DNA of 64,000 nucleotides from Delphinus delphis. Lineage: Eukaryota; Chordata; Mammalia; Artiodactyla; Delphinidae. A program made the translations under genes and the position numbers. Below, piece by piece: positions 14,210 to 25,718 of the stretch. The stretch covers positions 115,611,838-115,675,837 of the forward strand of contig NC_082687.1 of NCBI RefSeq assembly GCF_949987515.2. Reading direction: 5' to 3'. Positions within the stretch are counted from its first letter, which is position 1; every line of letters begins with the position of its first letter. A model generated the notes under the pieces. It made no database searches. It was given only the letters and a program-made list of their open reading frames with translations, and was not told the DNA's origin.

Positions 14210-15370
14210 GGAATCTAATTTAACACACACAGAGTGTGTTAAATCCCCTCCATCTCTCCAGGGATGGAGACTTGGCTAGTGCGATCTCTGTGCTCTCCCT
14301 TTACTATGCTCCAGAACACCAGCATGCCCCAGAAGAGGGCTTTTACGTGGGTCTAGTGCCCTGATATCTACTTGTGCACCCAGGGGATGCTTCCTGGCTG
14401 CCTGGCTCTGGAGTCCAGGGGAACTTGTGTTCCTGGTCCCATGCAAACTGTAATAATTGGTGTCACCCAGAAAGGAGCTCATAGTCCTGCCTGGCACCCC
14501 AATTTTTGTGACTGCTGCCAGGGGACACCTCTACATTGCCTCATTCTGGTGGCCAGTGGGACCCTTTTCATGCATTTCACAGGACTGTAATCAATGGAGA
14601 AAGGATTCTTAAACAGCTACCGCTCCCAGGGCACAGCAAAAGGCAACAGACCCAGGAACTCAGTGTTTCTGTGAAGGAGGTCTATTAGGTAATCATCATG
14701 ACTATAGCCTAAGGGGCAGTCTTCTAGTTAAACTTTCATCTAGGGGCAGACTGTAACCCTTTCCAGAGACCTCAGAGGGTGGGAACTGTCTTCATGCTCA
14801 TCCTCTGCCATGATCCAGAGCACCCATTGCCTCCTGGAGGGGAGTTTTACACGCATCTGGTGCCCTGGTTTTTACTTCTGGTACCTTGGTTTTTGCAGCT
14901 TCTGCCCAGGGGATACCCCTTGATCATCTGTCTCTGGTGGCTGGGGGAGCTTTCATTCCTGAGTCCCACAGGACTGTGGCAATCATACAGACGGTTCTTG
15001 GCAGGCTACTACCTCCAAGGCACTTCACAGACAGTGGACCGAGGCACACTCTCCAATCTTTCTGTGAAAGAGGCCTCTTTGCTTGTCCTGGAGCTTTGGC
15101 CTGAGGGGCAGTCTTCAGGTTGGCACATATTTCGTGGCCTCTGGACCTGCTCTCGAGAAACATAGGCTGCAGATGCCATCTTGGCATTCTTCCTCTGCCT
15201 TGCTCCAGCTCACCAGTATCATCCAGAAAAGAGCATATATACTCATCTGGAGCCCTGATCTCTGTGACTGCCACTCAGGGACACTTCCAGATTGCCTGGC
15301 TCTGGTGGACAGCAGAACTTATGCTTATAGTCCTGCAGGACTGTATATATTTGCATACTTATAAAAGTTG
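14210..15370 (+). repeat. Degenerate tandem monomers in the L1 5' UTR
   Basis: Related blocks recur at about 14309-14420, 14455-14560, 14812-14950 and 15203-15315. Each carries wording close to 'cagggga(c/t)ac' and 'gcctggctctggtgg'. The blocks 'ggggcagtcttc' (14715, 15107) and 'tctgtgaa.gaggtct' (14670, 15060) recur about 390 bases apart. This suggests roughly three monomers of about 370-395 bases. Confidence 0.65.
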
Positions 15371-15599
15371 TGGCCTGAATCTGGCTTCCAGCCTAAATCA
15401 ATGTGCAGAGATTCTCCCGTATGAGACACTGACAGGACTTTTTCACATCCTCAAATACTGGGAGCTATTAAAAATATAATAGCCTGCTAGGACAAGCACA
15501 AATGTTTGGGAAACATCAAGAGCTGAGGCAGAGTTTAATGACAAGGTTCATCTCCTACACAAGGCCAATCCTTCAAGACTTGGAAAGGTGGTTGTTTCA

Positions 15600-16551
15600 T
15601 TGATGAGATAGAAACCAGCAGAGAGTTAAGCAAAATGAAGAAACAGAGGACCATGTTCCAAATGAGAAAACAAGATAAAACCTCAGAAAAAAACTTTAAT
15701 AAAACAGAGATACATGATTTACCTGATAAAGAGTTAAAAGTAATGGTTATAATGACACTCAACCAAATTAGGCAGAAGAACAGATTAACACAATGAGAAA
15801 TTCAACAAAGAGATGGAAAATATAAGAAAGTACCCAATATAAGTCACAGAGGTGAAGAATACAATAATTGAGCAGAAAAGTACACTAAAGGTTTTAACAG
15901 CAGAGTAGATAAAACAGCAGAAAGGCCCAGTCAACTCAAAGACAAGGCAGTGGAACTCACTCAATTAGAGCATCAAAAAAGGGAAAAAAAAGAAGGAAAA
16001 AAGTGAAAATAGCTTCAGAAACTTATGTACAACATCAAATGTACTAACATTTGCCTCACAGGGCTCCCAGAAGGAGAGGAGAGAAAGAAAGGGGAAGAGA
16101 TCTTATTTGAAGAAATAATGGCTAAAAACTTTTCTAACCTGGGAAAGAAAGACATCCAGATTGAGGAATCCCACAGTTCCAAATAAGAGGAACCCAAAGA
16201 GGCCCACATTAAGACACATTATACTTAAAATGTCAAAAGTTAAAGACAAGTTGATAATATTAAAAGCAGCAAGAGAAAAACAATTTGTTACATACAAGGG
16301 AATCCTATAAGACTACAAGTAGACTTTCAGCAGAAACATCACAGGCCAGAAGGGAGTGGCACAATATATTCAAAGTGCTGAAAGGAAAAAAAAATTCAAC
16401 CAAGAATACTCTACTTGGCAAGTTATCATTCAGAAGTAGAGAGAGAAAGAGTTTTCCAGACAAGCAAATACTGAAGGAGTTCACCACCACTAAACTGGCT
16501 TTACAAGAAATATTAAAGGGACGTTTTTTAACTGAAAAGAAAGGGTGCTAA
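15600..16551 (+). pseudogene. L1 ORF1 remnant
   Basis: The stretch is derived from the L1 RNA-binding protein ORF1p. The best preserved part is 16285-16551, whose frame contains SAETSQARREWHNIFKVLKG and SFPDKQ, hallmarks of the ORF1p C-terminal domain. The upstream part is broken by stops and shifts. It is not expected to make a functional protein. Confidence 0.75.
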
Positions 16552-16972
16552 TTAGTAACAAGAACACATATGAAAAAATAAATCTCACAGGAATGGTAAA
16601 TATATAGTAAATGTAGTAGTTTAACTACTTGTAAAGCTAGTATAAAGGTTAAAAGACAAAAGTAGTGAAAATAACTACAATTATACAATAATTAGTTAAG
16701 GGATACACAAAATAAAAAGATGTAAAATGTGACATCAAAAACATAGTATTTGGGGGGAGAGTAACAATAGTGAGCTGTTATAATATAAGTTGTTATATGT
16801 AAGCCTCATGGTAACCACAAAGCAAAAACGTACAGTAAACACACAAAAGATAAAGAGAAAGGAATATAAGCATACTACTAAAGAAAGTCATCAAAACACA
16901 AAGGAAAAGATCAAGAGAAGAAGAAAAGGGACAGAGAGGAACTACAAAAACATCCAGAAAACAATTAATAAA

Positions 16973-19900
16973 ATGTCAATAAACACATACCTATCAATAA
17001 TTACTTTTAATGTTAATGGACTAAATTCTTCAATCAAAAGAAATAAAGTACTGCATGGATTAAAACAAAACAAAACAAACAAACAAACAAAAACTAGATC
17101 CATCTATATTCAGCCTAGAAGGGACTCACTTCAGAGGTAAGGACACACAGACTGAAAGTGAAGGAATTGAACTTTTAAAATCCATGAAAATAGAAGCTAA
17201 AAGAAAGATGGAGTAGCTATACTAATATAAGACAAAGTAGATTTTAAAACAGAGACTGTAATAAGAGAAAAAGAAGTGTTACATAATGATAAAGGAGTCA
17301 ATTCAATAAGAAGATATAACATTTGTGAATATTTATACACTAAACGTAGGAGTACCTAAATATACAAAGCAAATATTAACAGGCCTAATGGGAGAAATAG
17401 ACACCAATAAAATAATAGTAGGGAATTTTGATACCTCACTTACATTAATGGGTTATGTCAATAGGATTTTAATACCCCATTTACATCCAGACAGAAAATC
17501 TATACAGAAACATTGGCATTAAATGACACATTAGACCAGATAGACTTAGCAGATATTTATAGAACACTCCATCCAAAAGCAACAGAATATACATTCTTCT
17601 CAAGAGCACATGGGACATTTTCCAAGATAAAATATACATTTGGCCACAAAACAAATCTTAAATTTAAGAGGACTGAAATCATATCAAGCATTTTTTTCAA
17701 AACAAAATTGTATGAAACTAGATATTAATTACTCAAAGAAAACTGAAAAGTTCACAAATATGTGGAAATTGAATACATACTACTGAACAACCAATGGGTC
17801 AAAGAAGAAGTCAAATGAGAAATGAAAAAATACCTTGGGACAAATGCAAATGGGCATTTAACAATAAAAATTTATGGCATGCTGCAAAAACAATTGTAAG
17901 AAGAAATTTATAGTGATAAATGGCTATCTCAGGGAACAAGAAAAGTCTCAAATAAACAACCTAACTTTACAACTCAAAGAATTAGAAAAAGAAGAATGAA
18001 ACCCAAAGTTACTAGAAGGAAGGAAATAACAAAAAAGTGATACCAAAAAAATGAAGTAGAGACTAAAAAGACAATAGGAAAAAAAATCAAGGAAACTAAG
18101 AGCTGGTTCTTTGAAAAGATAAACAAAATTAACATACCTTTAGATAGACTCAACTAAGAAAAAAAGAGCAAGGACTGAAATAAATTCAGAAATGAAAGAG
18201 GAGATATTACGACTGATACCACAGAAATAAAAAGGACTATAACACTTCTATGAGCAATGATATGCCAACAAATTGGACAACCGAGAAGAAATAAATTCTT
18301 AGAAATATATAACAAATAGATACAACCTACCAAGACTGACTTAAGAAGAAATAGAAAATTTGAACAGACCAATTATTAGTAAGGACATTAAACGAGTAAT
18401 CAAAAACCTCCAACAAACAAAAGTCCAGGACCAGACAGCTTCACTGGTGAATTCTACCAAAAATTCAAAGAAGACTTAATGCTAATCCTTCTCAAACTCT
18501 TCCAAAAAATAGAAAAGGAAGGAACTCTTCCAAACTCATTTTACACAGCCAGTATCACTCTGATACCAAAACCAGACAAGGATGCCACAGAAAAGAAAAT
18601 TACAGGCCAATATCCCTGATGAACACAGATGCAAAAATCCTCAACAAAATATTACTAAACCAAATTCAACAATACATTAAAAGACTTATATGCCATGATC
18701 AAGTGGGATTTATTCTAGGAATGCAAGAATGGTTCAACATCCATAAATCAGTCAATATGATAAACCATATTAACAAGACAGAAAATAAAAATCATATGAT
18801 CAATACATGCAGAAAAATCATTTGACAAAATTCAACATCTATTTATGATAAAAACTCTCAATAAAGCAGGTATACAGGAATATACTTCAACATAATAAAG
18901 GCCATATATGACAAGCCTGTAGCTAACAGTCATACTTAACTGTGAAAAGCTAAGATCTTTTCCTCTAAGATCAGAAAAACACAAGGTGCCCGCTATCACC
19001 ATTTTTATTCAATATAGTATTGGAAGTCCTACCACAACAATCAGATAAGAAAAAGAGATAAAAGGCAACCAAATTGAGAAGGAAGAAATAAAACTTTCAC
19101 TATTTGCAGATGTCATGACACTATCTATAGAAAACCATAAAGGCTTCACTGAAAAAGTATTGCAGCTAAAAAATGAATTCAGTAAAGTTGCATGATATAA
19201 AAGAAATATACAGAAATCTATTGCATTTCTATACACTAATAAGTAACTTTCTGAAAGAGAAATTAAGAAAATAATCCCATTTACAATTGCATCAAAAAGA
19301 ATAAAATACCTCAGAATAAATTTAACCACAAAGGTAAAAGACCTGGACCCTCCAGACTATAGCACTTTGATGAAAGAAATTGAAGACAAACATATTTGGA
19401 AAGGTAGTCCTTGCTCATGGATTGTAAAATTGATACTGTTAAAATGTCCATACTACCCAAAGTAATATACAGATTCAATGCGATGCCTATGAAAGTACCA
19501 ATGGCATTTTTCACAGAAATAGAAGAAACATTCCTAAAATTTGTATGGGACTATAAAAGACTCCAAATAGTCAAAGTAATATTGAGAAAGACAAAAATAG
19601 CTGGAGGTATCATGCTCCTTGAGTTCTAATTATATTATAAAGTTTTAGTAATTAAAACAATATGGTATTAGCATAAAAACAGACTCATAGATAAATGGAA
19701 TAGAATAGAAAGCCCAGAAATAAACTCATATATATGGTCCATTAATTTATGACAAAGGAACCAAGAATCTACAAAGGAGAAAGGACAGTCAATAAATAAT
19801 GTTCAATAAATGACGTTTGGAAAACCGGACAGCCACATGCAAAAGGTTAAACTGGACCACTTTCTTATACCATATACAAAAATTAACTCCAAATGGATTA

Positions 19901-20800
19901 AAGGCTTGAACATAAGACATGAAACTTTCAGATTCCTTATAAGAAAAAAATAGGCAGTAAGGTCCTTGACATAGATCTTGGTCATAGGACTTTTTGAATC
20001 TGATACCAAAAGGAAAAGCAACAAATACAAAAATAAACAACTGAGACTACATTAAATGAGAAAAGTCTCTGTGCAGCAAAGGAAACTATCAAGAAAATGA
20101 AAAGGCAACCTAACTGAACGGGAGAAAATATTTGCAAATTATATATCTGATAAGGGACTAATATCCAAAATATATAATGAACTCATACAACTCAATAGCA
20201 AAAATACAAAGAATTCAATTTAAAAAACAGGCAGATTGTCTGAATAGATATTTTCCAAAGAAGATATATATATGATCAACAGGTACATAAAAACATGCTC
20301 TACATCATTAATCAGGGAAATGCAAATCAAAACCACAGAGAGATATCACCTCACACCTGTTAGGAGGCTATTATGAAAAAGATAAGAAATAACAAATGTT
20401 AGAATTTGGACAAAAGGGAACTTTGTACACTGTTACTGGGAATATAAATTGGTATAACCATTATGGAAAACAGTATGGAGTTTCCTCAAATATTAAAATT
20501 AGAACTGACATATGATCTAGCAGTTTAACTTCTGAGGAATTATCCAAAGAAAACAAAAACATTAATTCGAAAAGACGTATGTACCTCTAAGTTCATTGCA
20601 CCTCTATTTACAGTAGCCAAAATATGGAAACAATTTGTGCATACATAGATGGATGAATGGATAAAGATGTGGTAAAAAATATACAATAAAATGTTATTCA
20701 GCCATAAATGTAAAATCATGTCATTTGTGAAAACATGAATGGACCTCAAAGGCATTACGCCAAGTGAAATAAGTCTGATGGAGAAAGACAAATACTGTAT
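16973..20800 (+). pseudogene. L1 ORF2 (endonuclease/reverse transcriptase) remnant
   Basis: The N-terminal endonuclease start is visible as ITFNVNGLNSS near 17000. The reverse transcriptase region spans roughly 18380-19650, with '[11 protein letters not shown]' near 18550 and '[20 protein letters not shown]' near 19468. The catalytic FADD box reads FADV at 19103-19114, so a metal-binding aspartate is lost in addition to many stops and frameshifts. The element is dead. Confidence 0.85.
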
Positions 20801-20982
20801 TATCTCTCCTATATGCAGACTCTAAAACAAACAAACAAATAAACAAACAAACAAACCAAGCTCATATATACATAGAAGAGATTGGTGTTTTCCAAAGTTG
20901 GGGATAGAGGATGAGAAATGGGTCAACTGTTCTTGCTTTTTGTTTTTTTAGTTTAAATAAATTATTTAAAAAAAAATAACCC

Positions 20983-21794
20983 TACTAAAATATTCTTAAA
21001 ATACCTTTTTTTGTTGTTGTTATTTAATTCTCCTGAATAACTTTATTAGTGTTTCACATTTTGGTAATTTTAATGCCTAACAATTCTAACTTTCATTTAA
21101 AACTTCTCAAACTTGATTAATCTAAATTTCAGACAACCTTTTTCCGTTTCTTTAATTTCCCAAACTCCAATTAGATTTCTCAGTGGCCTCTGGCCATGAC
21201 CTATGCATTTGTTCTCCAAGCCTTGGATTATGTTATTTATCTGACAAGAAAATTCTCTTAATTACACAGACAGACTAATTAAACAATCTCCCTTTGAATT
21301 TCTACAGAATCCTTTTTATGTACAACTAATGTGACACATAATTTACTGTTTGGTACAACTGATTTTTTTTAAGCATATAAGATTTATTTTTAAATTGGAT
21401 TTTAAATAAATCAGAGAGAGAAAGAAAATCTTATGTTTACCCACATTAAATATACCATAGGATTTGTACAAAATATAAGTACTTATATTTTTCCATGAAA
21501 ACCTCCTTTCAGTACACTTTATTACATATCTCGAAATTATTTCTTCCTTTTTACTAATGTTCATGTCCCTAGGAACCAGTGACTTCTGAAAAGTGTTTCA
21601 CATGAGAAATGCTAAAAGTACAGATTAAACAGTTTTTACTTACTTTCATCTTTCCAAATCAATACTGAAACCAAAACTGGAATGTTAGAGCTCCAAATAA
21701 TTATTTTAAACTTATGACAATCAAAATTTATGTTTTTCTTAGCTATAATAATTTTCTTATACTTCTTGTTGCATGTATTGATAGATTCTAAAGA
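20983..21794. other. No recognised feature
   Basis: AT-rich noncoding sequence following the L1 tail. Confidence 0.5.
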
Positions 21795-22135
21795 TTATAC
21801 CAGTTCTCCATACTTCCCTGTTATTATATGAATTACAATGTCACTTTGCTTGAATCTGCACTGGCCCTGTGACTGGCTTTGGCCCATAGAAGGCAGCAGG
21901 AGTGGCAGCATAGTATTTGTGGTCCAGGCCTCAACAGGCATTGCCACTGCCTTGTAAACAAGCCTGGACTAGGAGGATGGGAGACTATGGGAAACTAAGC
22001 CATGCCATTCCAACCAGGCCATCCAAAACCAGCCAAACCGCAGAGAGCAAGCCAACCTGAGTGGGGCTTGCAAACATCAGCAGAACCCTGGAGTAAAATG
22101 AACTGGGGAGCTCCTGCAAGGAGCAGAACTGAATC
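21795..22135 (+). mobile_element. MaLR-type (MLT1-like) LTR fragment
   Basis: Wording such as 'ctggccctgtgactggcttt', 'cccatagaaggcagcaggag' and 'agcctggactaggagga' follows the order seen in old MLT1-type LTRs. The 3' end is not clear because the microsatellite region follows closely. Confidence 0.42.
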
Positions 22136-22206
22136 TTAATGAAGGAACATACATTACCTGAAGGTGGAAGGATCTGGCAACATTTGCCCAGTGGGATTTC
22201 CGGATT

Positions 22207-22245
22207 GAAACTAGTGACTGCTGAAAAAGAAAGAAGGAAAGAAAT

Positions 22246-22324
<79 letters not shown>

Positions 22325-22379
22325 AAGAAAGAAAAGAAAGGAAGGAAGGAAGGAAGGAAGGAAGGGAGGGAGGGAAGGA

Positions 22380-22421
<42 letters not shown>

Positions 22422-22456
22422 AGGAAGAAAGAAAGAAAGAAACTAGTGGCTGCTGA
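22207..22456. repeat. GAAA/GGAA/GA compound microsatellite bracketed by an 18-bp direct repeat
   Basis: About 210 bases of (GAAA)n, then (GGAA)n, (GGGA)n and (GA)n, then GAAA again. On each side sits an 18-base near-identical repeat (GAAACTAGTGACTGCTGA at 22207-22224; the same with one change at 22439-22456). The open frame across it is an artefact of the repeat. Confidence 0.95.
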
Positions 22457-22514
22457 GTGTTTTATTTTCAGCCCCTTTCAAATGAGACACCACACCTAAA
22501 GCCTTAAGCACAAT

Positions 22515-22690
22515 GCTTGGTGCTTTGTGACCGCCTGGAGGGGTGGGATAGGGAGGGTGGGAGGGAGGGAGACGGAAGAGGGAAGAGATATGGGAACATA
22601 TGTATATGTATAACTGATTCACTTTGTTATAAAGCAGAAACTAACACACCATTGTAAAGCAATTATACTCCAATAAAGATGTAAAAAAAA
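22515..22690 (+). mobile_element. Late cetartiodactyl-type L1 3' tail
   Basis: The segment starts near 'ctttgtgaccgcctggaggg' and ends with 'aattatactccaataaagat' and an A tail. It is the reverse complement of the family seen at 11736-11966, truncated to its last 175 or so bases. Confidence 0.88.
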
Positions 22691-22692
22691 AA

Positions 22693-23574
22693 CCCAATCC
22701 GTATTAGCAAGTGTTCTTTGTCATACAGTTATTCTAAAATAGCATTTGTTCACGAGTTCCTCGTTAGGTGGGTATAGGTCCTCCTATACCCAATCCCTGT
22801 GTCACTTGAACAGCTTTTGATATTTATTTCTTTACCTTCTATTTTTCCAAGGAACAAAATTTCTGTTTATTCAATTCTTCTTTGTAAGACTGGTTTTCCT
22901 ACCTTCATCATCCTATATGTCTTCTTCTGGACACAATACATCAGTCATTGTCTCTCTTAAAATACAGTGCCCAGAACAAAAAGTCACCCCAGATATGCTC
23001 TGATAAGAGGACAGAATTCAAAGGGAACTATTTCTTTCCTTTTCTTTTTTCAGCCATGATATACTGATGGCTTACTGAACTTGTTTTCTCATGAATCTTA
23101 ATCAGGCCAAGGTTCTCACTCATAGTTATCTTCAGTTGCTGTGCAAACAGACTAGGATAGGAGTTTCTAGTTGTCCATACACAGTCCCACTATTTTATTT
23201 TTGTAACAGGTTCCAGACTGAATAGAACTTTTAAAAATTCTGCTTCTATAACCATACTCCTTTGCTTTACTTGGTGGTAAAGGATGATAAGCTAGGTATT
23301 TTGGTCTTTAAAGTATTTAATGAGTATGGGGTCAAGTCTGAGTCCTGAGCCACAGCACTGGAGACACCCCAAGAGACCAACATTGATACATCTACTGATA
23401 CACTTTGGATACGGCTGTTGTAACAGGTGTTAATTATCTAGCCCAGCTGATATCTACTTCACATTTCTACCTCCGAGACAAATAATTTCTTGAAAAACTT
23501 TGCCAAACATCTGACAGAAGTAGATACACAATGTTTACATTACGTCCCCAAATTTATAATCTAATACACTATTA
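22693..23574. other. No recognised feature
   Basis: Noncoding sequence with no gene or repeat that I can name. Confidence 0.5.
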
Positions 23575-23586
23575 TAAAAAGAACTA

Positions 23587-23972
23587 GGACTTCCCTGGTG
23601 GTGCAGTGGTTAAGAATCCACCTGCCAATGCAGGGGACACAGGTTTGATCCCTGGTCCGGGAAGATCCACATGCCTCAGAGCAACAAAGCTCGTGCTCCA
23701 CAACTACTGAGCCTGCGCTCTGGAGCCCACAAGTCACAACTACTGAAGCCCGCACACTCTAGGTCCCGTGTGCCGCAACTACAGAGCCCACATTCGGCAA
23801 TTACTGAAACCCACACACCTAGAGCCTGTGCTCCTTAACAAGAGAAGCCACTGCAATGAGAAGACTGCACACCACAACAAAGAGTAGCCCCTGCTCGCCA
23901 CAACTAGAGAAAGCCCAAGTGCAGCAACGAAGACCCAATGCAGCCAAAAATAAAAAAATTAAATTAAAAAAA
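23587..23972 (+). mobile_element. CHR-type tRNA-derived SINE, long form
   Basis: The head 'acttccctggtggtgcagtg' and B-box-like 'ggtttgatccc' come from a tRNA-like promoter. They are followed by repeated 'ccgcaactac'-type units and an A-rich tail. An imperfect target duplication, roughly A(n)GAACTAG / A(n)CTAG, flanks it (23576-23587 and about 23966-23977). This family marks cetaceans, hippos and relatives. Confidence 0.93.
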
Positions 23973-23977
23973 ACTAG

Positions 23978-24939
23978 ATTAATTTCACAGGACTAACTTT
24001 TATTCATAGCAAATCTATAATTATAATCCATTGCTAACCAATATATTGTCAATGGGTTCATAATCATTAGGTTAAACATGGCACACAGACTCATAAAAGG
24101 GGAATCTATGGTCATCCAGACAATGAATGATCCATGTCTGGTGTGGCAAATACTATTTACTCCCCTTTTTCTTAACTATAACCTCATTTTACAACCTCTC
24201 TTGCAGTTAAACGTTGTTATATGATTGAGTTTTAACCTGTGAAATGTGAGTGGAAGTGAGGTCTGCTGTGTAACAGCATTCTCTAAGAAGGAGAATGTGT
24301 CCCTTTTTCTCCCTCAATTCTGGGAGAGGATGATGATTAACAGAGCCCTTGGAATGGTAGAGCCACATCCCAGAAGCACCCTGCCCATGAATCACCACAC
24401 TGAGAACAGTAATCTGCCTGTGAGAAACATCTGCTTTTAGAGAGAGATGGTGATGATGTGTGTACGTGCGTGTGCATGAGTAGGAGGTGGGGTGCTTGAG
24501 TCATTATTTAATTTGGAGCTACTGTTACATAAATGAATTTAACTAAAGTAATACCATTTGAATACTTTATATATATTCACTACCAAGAGATTTGTGGCTC
24601 ATGCTTAAGGAATTTATTGATAAAATTCTTAATTCCTCTAGGGTACACATTTAATCAAAGCAAAGCCCTGAACACGAGAAAAAAAATTCTTTTCCATTCT
24701 GAAATATTTCCACATAGTGATTTTCTAACATTGTTTCTTCTTTCACAAGTCAACCCTTTATATAAAGTTATGCTTAGCTACCTGTCTGGTGATCCAGGGC
24801 CTCGCTTAGCAATGACTGCATGTTTAGGTAGAAGGGAAGCAGTGAGAGCAGGTTCCAAACTCACAGTTCACACTGTCCTCCAATTCCATATGTAGGGGTG
24901 ATGTTTTATGCCTCAGTGAAGCTACAGATAATTTATGCT
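23978..24939. other. Noncoding; possible old LTR-like repeat at about 24130-24440
   Basis: The segment 24130-24440 has wording ('acaacctctcttgcagttaa', 'gtgaaatgtgagtggaagtg') reminiscent of old LTRs that carry 'ccttgcagctagg.gtggcca'. The match is weak. The remainder shows nothing. Confidence 0.3.
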
Positions 24940-25129
24940 ACCCTGTGAAATAGGTCCTGGTGCTTTGAAGCTTATGTCAGCCATCTCTGGGCAGTGTGGA
25001 AGATGGCCTGTGGGGTGCTGACTCCACTCCCTTCCTACACACACAATGCTCCTGACTATACCCCAAACCAGAGAGCAACTCCCTGGGGCCATCCAAGGTC
25101 AGAGAGGCACCATCTCTACTGTGTGTGAG

Positions 25130-25702
25130 TACGTGAGAGAGAGAGAGACAAATAGAGACAGAGAGAAAGAAATTAGCATAAGGAATTGGTTCAAAATCCC
25201 ATGATCTGCAGTTGACAAGCTGGATATCCAGGAGAGTTGATGGTGTTGTTTCAGTGTGAAAGCCGGTAGGCTCAAGACTCAGGAAGAGCCAATGTTTCAG
25301 TTGAGTTTGAAAGCAGGAAACAATCCCAGCTTGAAGGCAGTTGGGTAGGAGGAATTCCCTCTTATCAGGGGAGGTTCAGTCTTGTTCTATTCAGATCTTC
25401 AACTGATTGGACGAGGTCCATTCATATTAGGCAGAGCAATCTGCTTTACTCAGTATACTCAGTGGTTTCTTGAGATGGAAACTACTGGCAAAGATGCTGT
25501 GAAGACTGTTAAATGACAACAAAAGACTTAGAATATTCATAAACTTAGTTGATAAAGCAGTGGCAGGGTTTGAGAGGATTTACTTCAATTTTAAATGTTA
25601 AAATCATCCAATAATACCCTGACAGACACACCCAGAATAATGTTTGATTGAACACTGGGCATTCTGTGGTCTAGTCAAGTTGATACATAACTAGCTATCA
25701 CA
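25130..25702 (-). mobile_element. LTR-like interspersed repeat, interrupted
   Basis: Read on the minus strand from 25702, it starts TGTGATAGCTAG. It runs through 'gtagtttccatctc' (the interruption), 'attgctctgcctaatatgaa', 'ccaatcagttgaagatctga' and 'gagggaattcctcctaccc', and ends near a GA-rich run. This order matches a common mammalian LTR-type repeat whose family name I cannot fix. It is split by the 130-bp inverted Tigger1 copy at 25463-25592. Confidence 0.6.
25463..25592 (-). repeat. Inverted copy of a 130-bp piece of the neighbouring Tigger1
   Basis: This 130-base segment is the reverse complement of 26173-26303, with two substitutions and one missing base by eye. It interrupts the LTR-like repeat and has no Tigger end of its own, so it is not a separate transposon insertion. 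Confidence 0.92.
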
Positions 25703-25718
25703 ATATGTAGAACAAATA

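Larger units (their letters stand above)
13670..20982 (+). mobile_element. Nearly full-length, inactivated LINE-1 (L1M type)
   Basis: A contiguous sense-strand L1 of about 7.3 kb is present. It has a 5' UTR opening with 'caagatggtgatgtgggaag', ORF1 remnants at about 15600-16551, an A-rich inter-ORF segment, ORF2 remnants from about 16973, and a 3' UTR with (AAAC)n-like runs ending A-rich near 20980. Both ORFs are broken by many stops and frameshifts. The divergence fits an old eutherian L1M lineage; the exact subfamily and terminal bases are estimates, and no clear target duplication was found. Confidence 0.88.

Noticed and set aside
14779..15165. 128-codon frame and several overlapping frames on both strands
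   Set aside because: They fall in the GC-richer 5' UTR of the L1 and overlap each other in different frames.
22139..22456. 105-codon frame rich in Lys, Glu and Arg
   Set aside because: It is the translation of the GAAA/GGAA/GA microsatellite.
23587..23660. Possible tRNA gene
   Set aside because: A- and B-box-like motifs are those of the SINE head; there is no cloverleaf with a proper acceptor stem and anticodon loop.
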